Shown here: positions 16,974 through 25,727 of the stretch, piece by piece
Layout of the letters: each line of letters starts with the position of its first letter
Numbering within the stretch: the stretch's first letter is position 1
Assembly (NCBI GenBank): GCA_046348545.1
Contig: JAXMEB010000003.1
Coordinates: 496,001-560,000, forward strand
Source: JAXMEB01 sp046348545
GTDB taxonomy: Bacteria > Pseudomonadota > Gammaproteobacteria > Berkiellales > Berkiellaceae
Direction: 5' to 3'
Length of the DNA stretch: 64,000 nt
Made by a program: the position numbers and the translations under genes
Notes under the pieces: model-generated
Seen by the model: the letters and a program-made list of their open reading frames with translations, nothing else
Databases searched by the model: none
What the model was told of the DNA's origin: nothing

Positions 16974-19367
16974 GTGCTACCGAATCTGGCAACCCCCTCA
17001 CAAGCAGACCTCGTATTAAAAGTCACGGGAATGAGCTGCGCCAGCTGCGAAGGCTTGATTCAAGCTGTGCTCAAAAACATTAATGTGAATGCTGTTGCCA
17101 GCGCGATACAAGAAACTGTCATTATTAAGGCACCTTATGAAAAGTCGGCTGAAACCATCAAAAAGGAAATCTCTGATCTAGGGTTCGTTGTTCATGAATC
17201 AGACGCATCTATCCTACATCATCCAGAGCCGATCAGCTCAACGGGGAAACCTAATTACTTGAAACGAAGTCTCATTAATATCGCTTGGGCGACATTCGTT
17301 TTAACGTTGAGTTTTTTCGGCCTTCTACCTTTAGCTTCAACAACATTAGGGTTTTGGGTAGGGATTGGCTTTTCTTTCATTTCAGCTTTCGTTTTATATG
17401 TGACCAGTAAAGATATCTACCGGCATGCTTTAAAATCTGCATTAAACCCCTCTGCTGCTAATATGAATACTTTACTGTTCCTGGGAACCAGCGCGAGTTG
17501 GCTGCTGGGCTTTTTGTCTGTCTTGTTTCCAACTCATTTTCATGGCGCCTTTCTGCATCATGTCGTTGATTGTGCTTGGATTTTAGGAGGCGTCAACTTA
17601 GGTCGTTGGGTACGTGAGCAAGCAGAAACTCGTGCACACTCACTCTCGAAAACCATCGAACAACTCTACAAAGAGCTACTGCCTGATGAAGCAACCTTAA
17701 TAGTAGAAAACGAAAAAAAAACCATTAAAAGAGAACGGATCGAAGTCGGTCAGATTATTGAAATCCCGATTTTTTCCTATATTCCCGTTGATGGCATTCT
17801 CTATTCAGAGACTGCACTTATCAATAATGAACCTCGCAATGGCGAAAGCAAATTCAAATCCGTTTCTCGAGGCCATGAAGTTTTTGCTGGCGGCATCAAT
17901 CACTCCTCTAAGCCTATTCGAATTCGTGCAACGACAACCGGCACGAATTCAAAATTAGATTTACTGATACAGAAACTATCGAAAACTCAACGCACCCCAT
18001 CACCGTTCTCACCACTGATTGACGTATTAGCAAAAAAATTTGTATCTATTATTTTAATCACTGCGGTGGTTACCGGGCTCGGATGGGCCGCATTGGGTCC
18101 GAGCATGCTACAGGCTTTCAATGTATTTTTATCGATCATCCTAGCAGCATGTCCCTGTGCACTGAATGTAGCGACTCCTTTCTCACACAAGATTGCTGAC
18201 ACCCAACTTGCTGAACGTGATATTTTTCTCAAAGATGCATCTGCACTTGAAATGCTTTCTCCTAAATATGTTGTATTTGATAAGACCGGAACCTTAACAA
18301 CGCCAACCGTTCAGTCAGATTCAATCTTCGCGCCGGATCCAAACTGGAAGCCCACCAAACTCCTTCAATTTGCTGCGAGCATAGAACGATCTAATCATCC
18401 CATCGCAGAAGCAATTCGAGCCGCCCATCAAGGCAATATCCTTGAGTCTATAAAAATCGATGGGCTTCCCTATAAAACAGTCGGCGGTACGGTTGATGGG
18501 CATCGCATCTACGTGGGACATTACCACGCACTGGTTCATGCTGCTCAGATTGAAGCAAGTTCTTTATTTGAAGAGCAAATCACAGCACTACAACAAACAG
18601 GTTGTTCAGCGATTTGCATTGCGATTAGCACAGATGATTCAGCGCTCGAATTTAAAGGTATCATCCCTATTAAGCATCAACCGCGCTCAGATGCTGCGTT
18701 CACGATATCTGAATTGCAAAAAAGAGGGATTTTAGTTCGAGTTCTGACAGGTGATGATGCGCCTGTAGATGATCTTGCTCGCATTTTAAATATTCCGAGC
18801 TCAGATATTCAAATTAATCAGACCCCCGAAGACAAAGAGCAAGCCATTCTTGATTTGAGACAAGAGGGCTGCGTGGTCTATGTTGGAGATGGGTTAAACG
18901 ACACATTAGCCTCTGATGCAGCGGATGTAGGCATTGCCTTGAATGCACTTGATCCAATGACATCTACCGCTTCCATTATTTTAAATGGAAAACTCAGCCG
19001 TTTAATCCCGCTCATTGATATTGCAAAAAATACAATATTAAATATCAAACAAAATTTAATCTGGGCATTTGCCTTTAATCTGATTAGCCTGAGTTGCGCG
19101 GCTCTGGGTATTCATCATCCTATCGCTGCTGGACTCTTCATGGCGTTCTCTTCTGCAGCCGTCGTTGGGAATGCGGCACGCTTATATTTTCAGCCCGTCG
19201 CCAAAGCAGCAAATCATCTGGAGACACAAGAGCATCAGGCGAATTCACATCCAGCACCAACCTATACCCCTCATCACAATACATTTATGATGAAGCTAAG
19301 CAACCTATTTTTCCCAAGACAAGGTGTAGCGAAAGATTTGAATCGCTCACCAAATCTGAACATTTAG
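16974..19367 (+). CDS. P1B-type heavy-metal (copper-like) transporting ATPase
   Basis: 797 residues from a GTG; no good ribosome binding site is visible. In order: one heavy-metal-associated domain with GMSCASC (about 18-24), several membrane helices, the metal-site motif CPC in AACPCALNVATPF, the phosphorylation site DKTGTLT, the HP motif in SNHPIAEAI, and GDGLND. CPC and the CxxC domain point to Cu(I) export. The actuator loop reads NNEPRNGES where the family has DES..TGES, so the Thr of TGE is Asn here. The C-terminal tail of about 50 residues is not part of the usual fold. No CopY/CueR-like regulator is adjacent. Confidence 0.88.
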   Translation: MLPNLATPSQADLVLKVTGMSCASCEGLIQAVLKNINVNAVASAIQETVIIKAPYEKSAETIKKEISDLGFVVHESDASILHHPEPISSTGKPNYLKRSLINIAWATFVLTLSFFGLLPLASTTLGFWVGIGFSFISAFVLYVTSKDIYRHALKSALNPSAANMNTLLFLGTSASWLLGFLSVLFPTHFHGAFLHHVVDCAWILGGVNLGRWVREQAETRAHSLSKTIEQLYKELLPDEATLIVENEKKTIKRERIEVGQIIEIPIFSYIPVDGILYSETALINNEPRNGESKFKSVSRGHEVFAGGINHSSKPIRIRATTTGTNSKLDLLIQKLSKTQRTPSPFSPLIDVLAKKFVSIILITAVVTGLGWAALGPSMLQAFNVFLSIILAACPCALNVATPFSHKIADTQLAERDIFLKDASALEMLSPKYVVFDKTGTLTTPTVQSDSIFAPDPNWKPTKLLQFAASIERSNHPIAEAIRAAHQGNILESIKIDGLPYKTVGGTVDGHRIYVGHYHALVHAAQIEASSLFEEQITALQQTGCSAICIAISTDDSALEFKGIIPIKHQPRSDAAFTISELQKRGILVRVLTGDDAPVDDLARILNIPSSDIQINQTPEDKEQAILDLRQEGCVVYVGDGLNDTLASDAADVGIALNALDPMTSTASIILNGKLSRLIPLIDIAKNTILNIKQNLIWAFAFNLISLSCAALGIHHPIAAGLFMAFSSAAVVGNAARLYFQPVAKAANHLETQEHQANSHPAPTYTPHHNTFMMKLSNLFFPRQGVAKDLNRSPNLNI

Positions 19368-19504
19368 TTTGAAAGTTGCCCTTGACTTGGTATGATGGGC
19401 AGAAGCCCAACTTCAAAGAATATATTATGATAAAATATATTTTTTAACTTGTTAGTAAATTTTTGTCAACTTCCTGCCTTATAAAACTTTAGGTGATCGC
19501 CCCC

Positions 19505-20248
19505 ATGAATCTTCCGAAGCGAATAAAGCCCGTCTTTAAATGCCCGACAGAATACAAAAGCAATTTTTCCAACTCTCACGCATTACTAACTATTAGCGTT
19601 GGTCAAGAGGTGCATGAGGGAGAAAAGTTTGAGGCCACGATTGAACTGATAAATAATACCTTTAATCATATTACGATACTGGTGGACGATGTGCTGCAAC
19701 GGCACTCAATGGGCCTAATCTCCGACGAAAGTCCTGAATGGTTATATCAGCACTCCTTGAACGAAGGTGATCTCTGGTTGGAAAGAAATAAACCAGTGTA
19801 TACTCAACTAACAACGCCTTACACGATTATTAGATGGGAAAAATGGTTACATCACGAAAAATATGAAAGCACATATTCTAAAATTAAATCGGCCTATTTG
19901 AATGACCCTGCTTTCCGAGCCCATCTTGATCAAACAGCCAGCACCTTTTTAGACCGCTTCACAAGACGGCAGCCTAAATTATCGAAAGACAGTGCGGCCG
20001 CGTTTAATGCTTGCTTAGATTATCTTTTTGAAGAGTGTGCTGCACTTTGTTTATGGATTGAGGGTGGCTATCACTTTGAAGTCTATCCCAGCCAACGAAA
20101 CGAAGCCATGAGCATCACCCATCAAATGTTCGTCGCGCCCAACTTTCCAGAATTCTTATGGCCGGTTGCCATTAAATTCAAAAATAGGAAACAACTTAGC
20201 GCTCAAAAATTTTCGAATACTGACAGGCAAGTTTCAAATGTTACTTGA
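19505..20248 (+). CDS. Probable tRNA-dependent cyclodipeptide synthase (XYP type)
   Basis: 247 residues from the ATG with AGGTGA 8 bases upstream; a GTG four codons earlier is the alternative. The nucleophile region reads LLTISVGQEVHEGEKF: Ser31 matches the catalytic Ser37 of AlbC, and the residue three further on is Gln34, not Asn. Further family marks are ITILVDDVLQRHSM, then Tyr173 and Glu177 in DYLFEECA (AlbC Tyr178/Glu182), and Tyr194-Pro195 in FEVYPSQ (AlbC Tyr202-His203). Ser-x-x-X plus Tyr-Pro defines the XYP subfamily, which includes enzymes from Rickettsiella and Fluoribacter. It would join two aminoacyl-tRNAs into a cyclic dipeptide. First gene of a four-gene run. Confidence 0.82.
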   Translation: MNLPKRIKPVFKCPTEYKSNFSNSHALLTISVGQEVHEGEKFEATIELINNTFNHITILVDDVLQRHSMGLISDESPEWLYQHSLNEGDLWLERNKPVYTQLTTPYTIIRWEKWLHHEKYESTYSKIKSAYLNDPAFRAHLDQTASTFLDRFTRRQPKLSKDSAAAFNACLDYLFEECAALCLWIEGGYHFEVYPSQRNEAMSITHQMFVAPNFPEFLWPVAIKFKNRKQLSAQKFSNTDRQVSNVT

Positions 20249-20507
20249 AAAAACGATCATCGCGCTCTTTAGTTTTAGTTTATTTGCGAATGCGATGCTT
20301 TTCGTCCCACAAGCTGTGAAAATTATTAGAAAAAAACAATCAAAAGATTTATCTTTAATTACTTTTTTGGGATTTGGCATCTTCCAGCTGATTGCTGTCG
20401 CTTACGGATGGCTAAAAGAAGATAATATCATTTTGATTGGCTATCTATTAAGCTTCATAACATGCGGATCTGTTAGTGCCTTAATTATATTATACAGAAA
20501 TAAATAA
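20238..20507 (+). CDS. SemiSWEET / PQ-loop membrane transporter
   Basis: 89 residues, the normal SemiSWEET size, with three predicted helices and the PQ motif in FVPQAVKIIRKKQSKDLSLITF. The start used is the ATG 11 bases inside the end of the synthase gene; a longer frame from 20166 would lie within it. SemiSWEETs dimerise and pass sugars; PQ-loop relatives pass other small solutes. The overlap suggests translational coupling with the synthase, so it may export or import the cyclic dipeptide; that is inference. Confidence 0.88.
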   Translation: MLLEKTIIALFSFSLFANAMLFVPQAVKIIRKKQSKDLSLITFLGFGIFQLIAVAYGWLKEDNIILIGYLLSFITCGSVSALIILYRNK

Positions 20508-20530
20508 AGAAGAATTACAAAAAGGATTTT

Positions 20531-21712
20531 ATGATAGAAATCGACTTAAGAAGTATTGGGATTAAGAACGTGCAGTCATACTTAGAAAACATTATAGCTC
20601 TCATGCCTGGACACGTCTATTGGCTCGACATCAACGGCGCGTATTTAGGTTGTAATGATCAACAAGCTAAAGTCGCAGGCTTATCCTCTCGCAAGCAGAT
20701 CGTTGGTAAGCGCAATAAAGATCTTCCTTGGAATTGCTACACGGGTGCAAAACCAGAAGCCATCGATGCCACCAACCTTGAGATCATTAGATCTGGCATC
20801 CCTCAGACCGTTGAAGAGCCCGGGATACTTCAGGATGGCTCTAAAGCAATTTTCCTCTCCAGCAAGGCACCCTTGCGAGATGAATCTGGTGAAATCATTG
20901 GCCTCCTCGGCATTTCAATCGATATTACCAAACAGAAAGAAATTGAGCGCAAGCTTATTGAAGCTAAAGAAGAAGCTGAAGCCGCCAATCGCACTAAAAC
21001 TGAATTTATCCGCAACATGGAACACGATATTCGGACTCCCTTCAACGGGATTTTTGGGATTGCAAATTACCTTGCTGAAAGAGAAACTGACCTCAAGAAA
21101 AAAGAGTTTCTTTCAGATATCGCCAATTGTGCAAAAGAGCTACTGGATTACTGCAATGATGTATTAGATTTTTCCAAGATAGAACAACATTCGCTGCCAT
21201 TGCTATGCAAAAGCTTTAGCATCCCAAAGCTTATTGACAGCGTCATTACTATGGAAACACCACCTGCAATGGTGAAGCATCTTAATTTAAGTGCCTCTAT
21301 CGCCCCTGATGTCCCTTCAGTCATTAAAGGGGACCGCTATCGATTACAACGAATCTTAATCAACTTACTCAGCAATGCAATCAAATTTACCAACGATGGA
21401 AACGTTAAATTGTCTGTACGGTTGGCTAAAGTCATTAGCGAAAGAGAAATTATTCTTCGCTTTATTGTAGAGGATACTGGGATCGGCATCCCTGAAGAAA
21501 AACAAGACGTCATATATGATTCTTTTACAAGAATCACGCCTTCTAATCAAGGGGCTTATAAAGGAAAAGGGCTTGGCCTTCGAATCGTCAAGCAATTTGT
21601 GGAAGAAATGCAGGGCGATATCGATGTAAAGAGTAAACCGCTTGCAGGCTCTACTTTTTATTGCACATTTCCTTTCAGATTACCTTTGCTCAATGATCTG
21701 GTTGAAGAGTAA
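20531..21712 (+). CDS. PAS-domain sensor histidine kinase
   Basis: 393 residues, no membrane helices. A PAS/PAC domain covers about 18-137 (HVYWLDINGAYLGCNDQQAK, then GLLGISIDITKQKE). The HisKA box has the phospho-acceptor His165 in FIRNMEHDIRTPFNG. ATPase boxes follow: N (LLSNAIKF), G1 (VEDTGIGIPEE), F (DSFTRI) and G2 (GKGLGLRIV). As a soluble kinase it would sense a cytoplasmic cue. AAGGA precedes the ATG, 23 bases after the transporter gene. Confidence 0.93.
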   Translation: MIEIDLRSIGIKNVQSYLENIIALMPGHVYWLDINGAYLGCNDQQAKVAGLSSRKQIVGKRNKDLPWNCYTGAKPEAIDATNLEIIRSGIPQTVEEPGILQDGSKAIFLSSKAPLRDESGEIIGLLGISIDITKQKEIERKLIEAKEEAEAANRTKTEFIRNMEHDIRTPFNGIFGIANYLAERETDLKKKEFLSDIANCAKELLDYCNDVLDFSKIEQHSLPLLCKSFSIPKLIDSVITMETPPAMVKHLNLSASIAPDVPSVIKGDRYRLQRILINLLSNAIKFTNDGNVKLSVRLAKVISEREIILRFIVEDTGIGIPEEKQDVIYDSFTRITPSNQGAYKGKGLGLRIVKQFVEEMQGDIDVKSKPLAGSTFYCTFPFRLPLLNDLVEE

Positions 21713-21723
21713 ATTATATTAGT

Positions 21724-22119
21724 ATGGAAAGCTCTTCTTTAAAAATATTGGTGGTTGAAGATATCAAAATAGCGCTCAAAATGGCGCTTATTGTTCTTCA
21801 AGAATTTGACTGCCATGTTGATACAGCCTCTTCAGGCATTCAATCTCTAGAATTAGTGAAAAAAAATCATTATGATGTCATTTTTATGGATTTGGGCCTG
21901 CCAGATATTGATGGGCTCACACTAACAGAAACGATTCGTAAGATTAAAGAAGAAGATGAGCTCATTGATAAAAAAACGCTCATTATTGCATTAACCGCGC
22001 ATGGAGAAGCTTTAAAAGAAGACTGCCTACAGGCCGGCATGGATGATTTTATAGAGAAACCGCTCACTAAAGAAGCTAGTCTGAGGGTATTTAAAGCTTA
22101 TGGCCTCAGCGCTGCCTGA
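21724..22119 (+). CDS. Single-domain response regulator
   Basis: 131 residues, only a receiver domain. The acidic pocket is Glu12-Asp13 (VVEDIK), the phospho-acceptor Asp56 (IFMDLGLPD), Thr in ALTAHG and Lys in IEKPL. With no output domain it must act by binding a partner or passing the phosphate on. It starts 11 bases after the kinase stop and is surely its partner. Its last 22 bases overlap the convergent amidohydrolase gene. Confidence 0.93.
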   Translation: MESSSLKILVVEDIKIALKMALIVLQEFDCHVDTASSGIQSLELVKKNHYDVIFMDLGLPDIDGLTLTETIRKIKEEDELIDKKTLIIALTAHGEALKEDCLQAGMDDFIEKPLTKEASLRVFKAYGLSAA

Positions 22120-22802
22120 AGAGAACGCACCAGCACTTCCTTTAAACGAAAAGTCATTTTCGCTGATTTAAAAAGCGCTTGGTTTGTTTCAAGCTCAATC
22201 CCAATATACTGCTCATTAGAATACTGTTTTCGTATCGCCGTACAAAATCCGTCTGTTTTTCCCCAATAGGGATAGTTCATTCTTATTCTACATGTTGGCA
22301 TTTCTGCTTGCAGCGCCAACCGCCAGGCTCGCGCTAGCTTAACTTCAGCCGGGCGAGCTGGATCGTATAATATCCCAATATCTGCAATGCGTTTCTTTCC
22401 ATTGAGAATCGGTGTAAAACTATGAACGGCAATATGAACAACTTGCTTTTCAGAGTTCAAGCGCTTAATAAAATTCGTCAGAAATAGTCGACGATACGGT
22501 TCATAATAAGCTCGGATAATATCTTGTTGAGCTGCTTTCGACAATGACTTTGTGATGCCTGAAAAGAGATTTTTATGATTCAGAGAGCGATTCAAATCAA
22601 TTAACAGGCGACTCCAACAAGCTCGCTGCTGATAAGACTGGGGGAAGGCCTCAATCAAAGCATTGTAAATCTCCAAAGCGCCAATATCCCACCCTTTATG
22701 GGTTTGGAGCACTCTGGTGAATGGTCTAAATAACGTCAAATATTCCTTTGGAATATCACAGCTGGCATGCTCGCACGTAATCAGTAATTTTTTCATAATC
22801 AT
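22098..22802 (-). CDS. N-formylglutamate amidohydrolase family protein
   Basis: 234 residues of the FGase family: ITCEHASCDIP near the N-terminus, HKGWDIGALEI, LIDLNRSLNH, and HIAVHSFTP with the metal-binding His, then a C-terminal IGIELETNQ. The family cleaves N-formylglutamate (HutG) or related amides, but no hut genes are here, so the substrate is open. AAGGA lies just before the first ATG. A second possible start is two codons in. Confidence 0.88.
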   Translation of the reverse strand: MIMKKLLITCEHASCDIPKEYLTLFRPFTRVLQTHKGWDIGALEIYNALIEAFPQSYQQRACWSRLLIDLNRSLNHKNLFSGITKSLSKAAQQDIIRAYYEPYRRLFLTNFIKRLNSEKQVVHIAVHSFTPILNGKKRIADIGILYDPARPAEVKLARAWRLALQAEMPTCRIRMNYPYWGKTDGFCTAIRKQYSNEQYIGIELETNQALFKSAKMTFRLKEVLVRSLQAALRP

Positions 22803-22865
22803 GTCTGTCCTTGCCGCATCATTCTAAAATATAGCAATGGTATTTAAATCAGAATATTTTATAGA

Positions 22866-22985
22866 TTTTCCATCTCCCGAGGTCGGGAGAAGGTGCCCGA
22901 AGGGCGGATGAGGGTTGGATCAAAATCTGAATAATAACCCTCACCCGGCCCTACGGGCCACCCTCTCCCACCATTGGGAAAGGGA
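22866..22985. repeat. Long palindromic intergenic repeat (GAGGGT/ACCCTC type)
   Basis: GGGAGAAGGTGCCCGAAGGG and what follows up to GAGGGTT pair with a downstream AACCCTCACCCGGCCCTACG...CTCTCCC stretch; each arm is about 33 bases around an AT-rich middle. This type of repeat is found between genes in many gammaproteobacteria. The rest of 22803-23032 holds nothing gene-like. Confidence 0.7.
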
Positions 22986-23032
22986 AATTCTGATAATTTC
23001 AGGACTGTCAGTATGATTTCTATATATAAGCA

Positions 23033-24277
23033 TTATGCAACAAGGCCACTAAATACAACATTTTCATTCAAAGATTCACAGAGTAAGCTATAAATCCGCT
23101 TCAAGCCAACAGAAGTAACTGGCTTGCCGACCGCTTTAATCAGGCGCTCGGCGAGACTGCCTTGACTGAGCCGATCCTCTAGCACAACCTGATAGGATTG
23201 ATCTAGCGCACCAATTGACTGTGTCATCAAATGTTCCCAAATCTGTCCTAGCGTTAATGAACGATGCTGGCCCAAATTAAATTGGGCTAAAAAAGATTTT
23301 TCATCCACAACAACAGAAAAGCCTTCTCGAATTGATGCATCATAGATTTGTCGCAACAAGGTTGTCTCTAATGGATCTTTTAAATAGGCATCGCTTTCTT
23401 CAATCAAATACCGAATCGCACGCTCAATAGCACCCGCAATAGCCAAATCAGCAACGGCACACTCTTGGCTATCGACTACACGGATCTCGATGGCATTTCG
23501 CTCGAATCGTGCTATAGCGCCTCTGGAATTAAGCCATTCCTCCTGCAAAATCTGTTCTGGATCTTCGGGCGCGATCGCTCGATACATTGGATTTAAAATC
23601 TTATCGAGATACTCAGATTGGCTTTTGATAAATTCAGGGATGACTTGACCACTAATCATCGGAATTTTGATTTGATTTTTACCATAGTGCATTAGTCGCA
23701 TACACAGTGCGGCGCCCTTTTTGCCTTCAATGAAAGGTGTACTCGCTGAGAGGGCGGGTATCATAGGAATCAGTAGCCGAATAGCATTATGCAATTTTGA
23801 GAATTCTTCATCGTTGGAAAACGGTAAATTAATATGAATACTTTGCAGATTAGACCAACCGTGCCCTCTACAATCGAAAATTCTGTCATACGTTTCATAG
23901 ATGCTGCGATTGCCATGCGGCCATAGCTTAATCCCACTCATCGGATCCATCCAAGGATGGGTGCCACCTGGCATCAATCGAGCGTTAAATCGCTCTAATA
24001 CTTGATTGAGATGATTGATCTCATTTTGAAATGCTTTGTCTAAGCCATTGATAGAAGCAACCGGCCCATTCGTTTTAAGTTCAAGTACATGCAATGCAAG
24101 CTCATTGTTGATGGCAATTGGGCCACGCTCAATTTCATTCGTATATTCACCAGCGATGACCTTTATCGCTTCATCCGCAATGGGGCGAATGTTCAGGCTC
24201 ACTTTATCAACAATCATATATTCGATTTCAATACCTACAACTGAAAAAAGCGGATAAATCATATTATTTATAACCAT
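23033..24277 (-). CDS. GCS2-family glutamate-cysteine-ligase-like carboxylate-amine ligase
   Basis: 414 residues. GIEIEYMIVD opens the glutamine-synthetase-like fold; GGTHPWMDP, WSNLQSIHINLPF, STPFIEGKK, WLNSRGAIARFERNAIEIRV and QECAVADLAI follow the GCS2 (PF04107) pattern. Such enzymes form a peptide bond between a glutamate side chain or similar acid and an amine, using ATP. The first ATG lies inside the upstream ligase gene; an ATG at 24262, one base after that gene's TAA, is equally likely and would couple translation. Last of a three-gene run. Confidence 0.9.
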   Translation of the reverse strand: MVINNMIYPLFSVVGIEIEYMIVDKVSLNIRPIADEAIKVIAGEYTNEIERGPIAINNELALHVLELKTNGPVASINGLDKAFQNEINHLNQVLERFNARLMPGGTHPWMDPMSGIKLWPHGNRSIYETYDRIFDCRGHGWSNLQSIHINLPFSNDEEFSKLHNAIRLLIPMIPALSASTPFIEGKKGAALCMRLMHYGKNQIKIPMISGQVIPEFIKSQSEYLDKILNPMYRAIAPEDPEQILQEEWLNSRGAIARFERNAIEIRVVDSQECAVADLAIAGAIERAIRYLIEESDAYLKDPLETTLLRQIYDASIREGFSVVVDEKSFLAQFNLGQHRSLTLGQIWEHLMTQSIGALDQSYQVVLEDRLSQGSLAERLIKAVGKPVTSVGLKRIYSLLCESLNENVVFSGLVA

Positions 24278-25727
24278 GGTAACTGCGAATTTCGTTCAAA
24301 AAATACTTCATAATAGTCACGTAAAGCTCATCTCCAAGGAGTCGATCTTCAACACCATGATCGATACTTGGGTTATCATTGACTTCTATCACATAGACAT
24401 CCTTGCCATTTTCTTTGATATCAACACCATACAGCCCTCTTCCAATGAGCTTTGTTGATTTTAAGGCGACCTGCAAGACTTTCTTAGGCACATCAAAAAT
24501 TGGCACCCCCTCGTCCCCGCCCTCTTGATCAATTTTACCTGAATCCCAATTATAAATCTGCCAATGTCCTTCTGCCATATAATATCGACAAGCATAGATT
24601 GGTTTATTATCTAGTATCCCAATTCTCCAATCATATTCGGTTGGGATAAAAGATTGTGCAATAATCAACTGCGACTCTTCCAAAAATTCTTCCATTTTTG
24701 ATTTTATTTCAGCTCGGTTCTCTGCTTTAACAACCCCCTTTGAAAAAGCACTGTCTGGTTTTTTGAGTACGCAAGGGACAGGAATTGCATCAATAACTTC
24801 TCTCCAATTGTGTTTACTGATGAGGTGCGTTTTTGGTTGTGGAATATGATGCTTTTGCAGCAGCTCAGATAAATATACTTTATTTGTGCATTTTAAAATA
24901 GATTCCGGATCATCAATAACGACCAAGCCCTCTGCATAAGCTCGTCTTGCAAAACGATAGGTGTGATGGTTTACAGCAGTCGTTTCTCGGATAAACAATG
25001 CATCATACTCTGCTATAAATTTAAAATCTTCTTTCTCTATTAACTCAACATGGATCCCCATGGATTCCCCAGCCTGCATAAATCGCTTGATTGCGCCTTC
25101 ATTAGAGGGAGCAGTTTTATCCTCTGGAGTCCAAAGCATCGCCATATCAAACCAAAGCTGCTTACTTTTATAATGTCTAAAGCGTTTTTTATGAAAATAC
25201 TCTTTAGCCGCGCTTTCTAAAAATGAAATATGAGACTCAGGCACATCGTAGATAGAAATGGCCTCTATGCGCTGAATCTTCCATTCCTTTTTCTTTTTCC
25301 TAAAATAGACTCTAAAAAGCGGCATGGGGAAAAGACTATGTAATTTATAACAAAGATTGGCATACCGTTGTGCAATGTTTTTTCCGAAATAGATGCTCAA
25401 TACGAATTCATTTGATTTAATTCTTTTGAGCGCCTCTTCAATATCTTCTGATAATGACTCCGTTGAAAATGCAGGAATAGACGGGTTCTTGAAGTCTTGA
25501 ATCGCTAACACAGAAGGGAAAATTTTATGACCTCTGGCCTCTGCTAGAAGGGATACATAATAGCCCAATGATTGATAACTATAATCTTTGCAGAGATTAG
25601 CAACTCTGACTGCCTGACAATTGTTGTAACTCAGATCTGAGACATAATCAATTGCCGAGACAATACGGGTGTAATGTGAAGCAAACGCCCAATGCTGTGG
25701 TTTATCTGTAACCAGTATTGTTTCCAT
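24264..25727 (-). CDS. RimK-like ATP-grasp ligase with N-terminal RLAN domain
   Basis: 487 residues. The first about 200 residues match the RLAN domain that precedes some RimK ligases (LSYNNCQAVRVANLCKDYSY, GYYVSLLAEARGHKIFPS). The ATP-grasp core follows: FIRETTAVNHHTYRFARRA, DDPESILKCTNKVYLSELL, VLKKPDSAFSKGV, SFIPTEYDWRIGIL and the metal-binding VIEVNDNPSIDHG. RimK-type ligases add amino acids to a carboxylate. The ATG overlaps the stop of the peptidase gene by one base (TAATG). Confidence 0.92.
   Translation of the reverse strand: METILVTDKPQHWAFASHYTRIVSAIDYVSDLSYNNCQAVRVANLCKDYSYQSLGYYVSLLAEARGHKIFPSVLAIQDFKNPSIPAFSTESLSEDIEEALKRIKSNEFVLSIYFGKNIAQRYANLCYKLHSLFPMPLFRVYFRKKKKEWKIQRIEAISIYDVPESHISFLESAAKEYFHKKRFRHYKSKQLWFDMAMLWTPEDKTAPSNEGAIKRFMQAGESMGIHVELIEKEDFKFIAEYDALFIRETTAVNHHTYRFARRAYAEGLVVIDDPESILKCTNKVYLSELLQKHHIPQPKTHLISKHNWREVIDAIPVPCVLKKPDSAFSKGVVKAENRAEIKSKMEEFLEESQLIIAQSFIPTEYDWRIGILDNKPIYACRYYMAEGHWQIYNWDSGKIDQEGGDEGVPIFDVPKKVLQVALKSTKLIGRGLYGVDIKENGKDVYVIEVNDNPSIDHGVEDRLLGDELYVTIMKYFLNEIRSYHGYK

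Noticed and set aside
22866..22985. Treating the GGGAGAAGG...CCCTCTCCC palindrome as a novel element
   Set aside because: This kind of repeat is widespread between genes in gammaproteobacteria and is not special to this locus.
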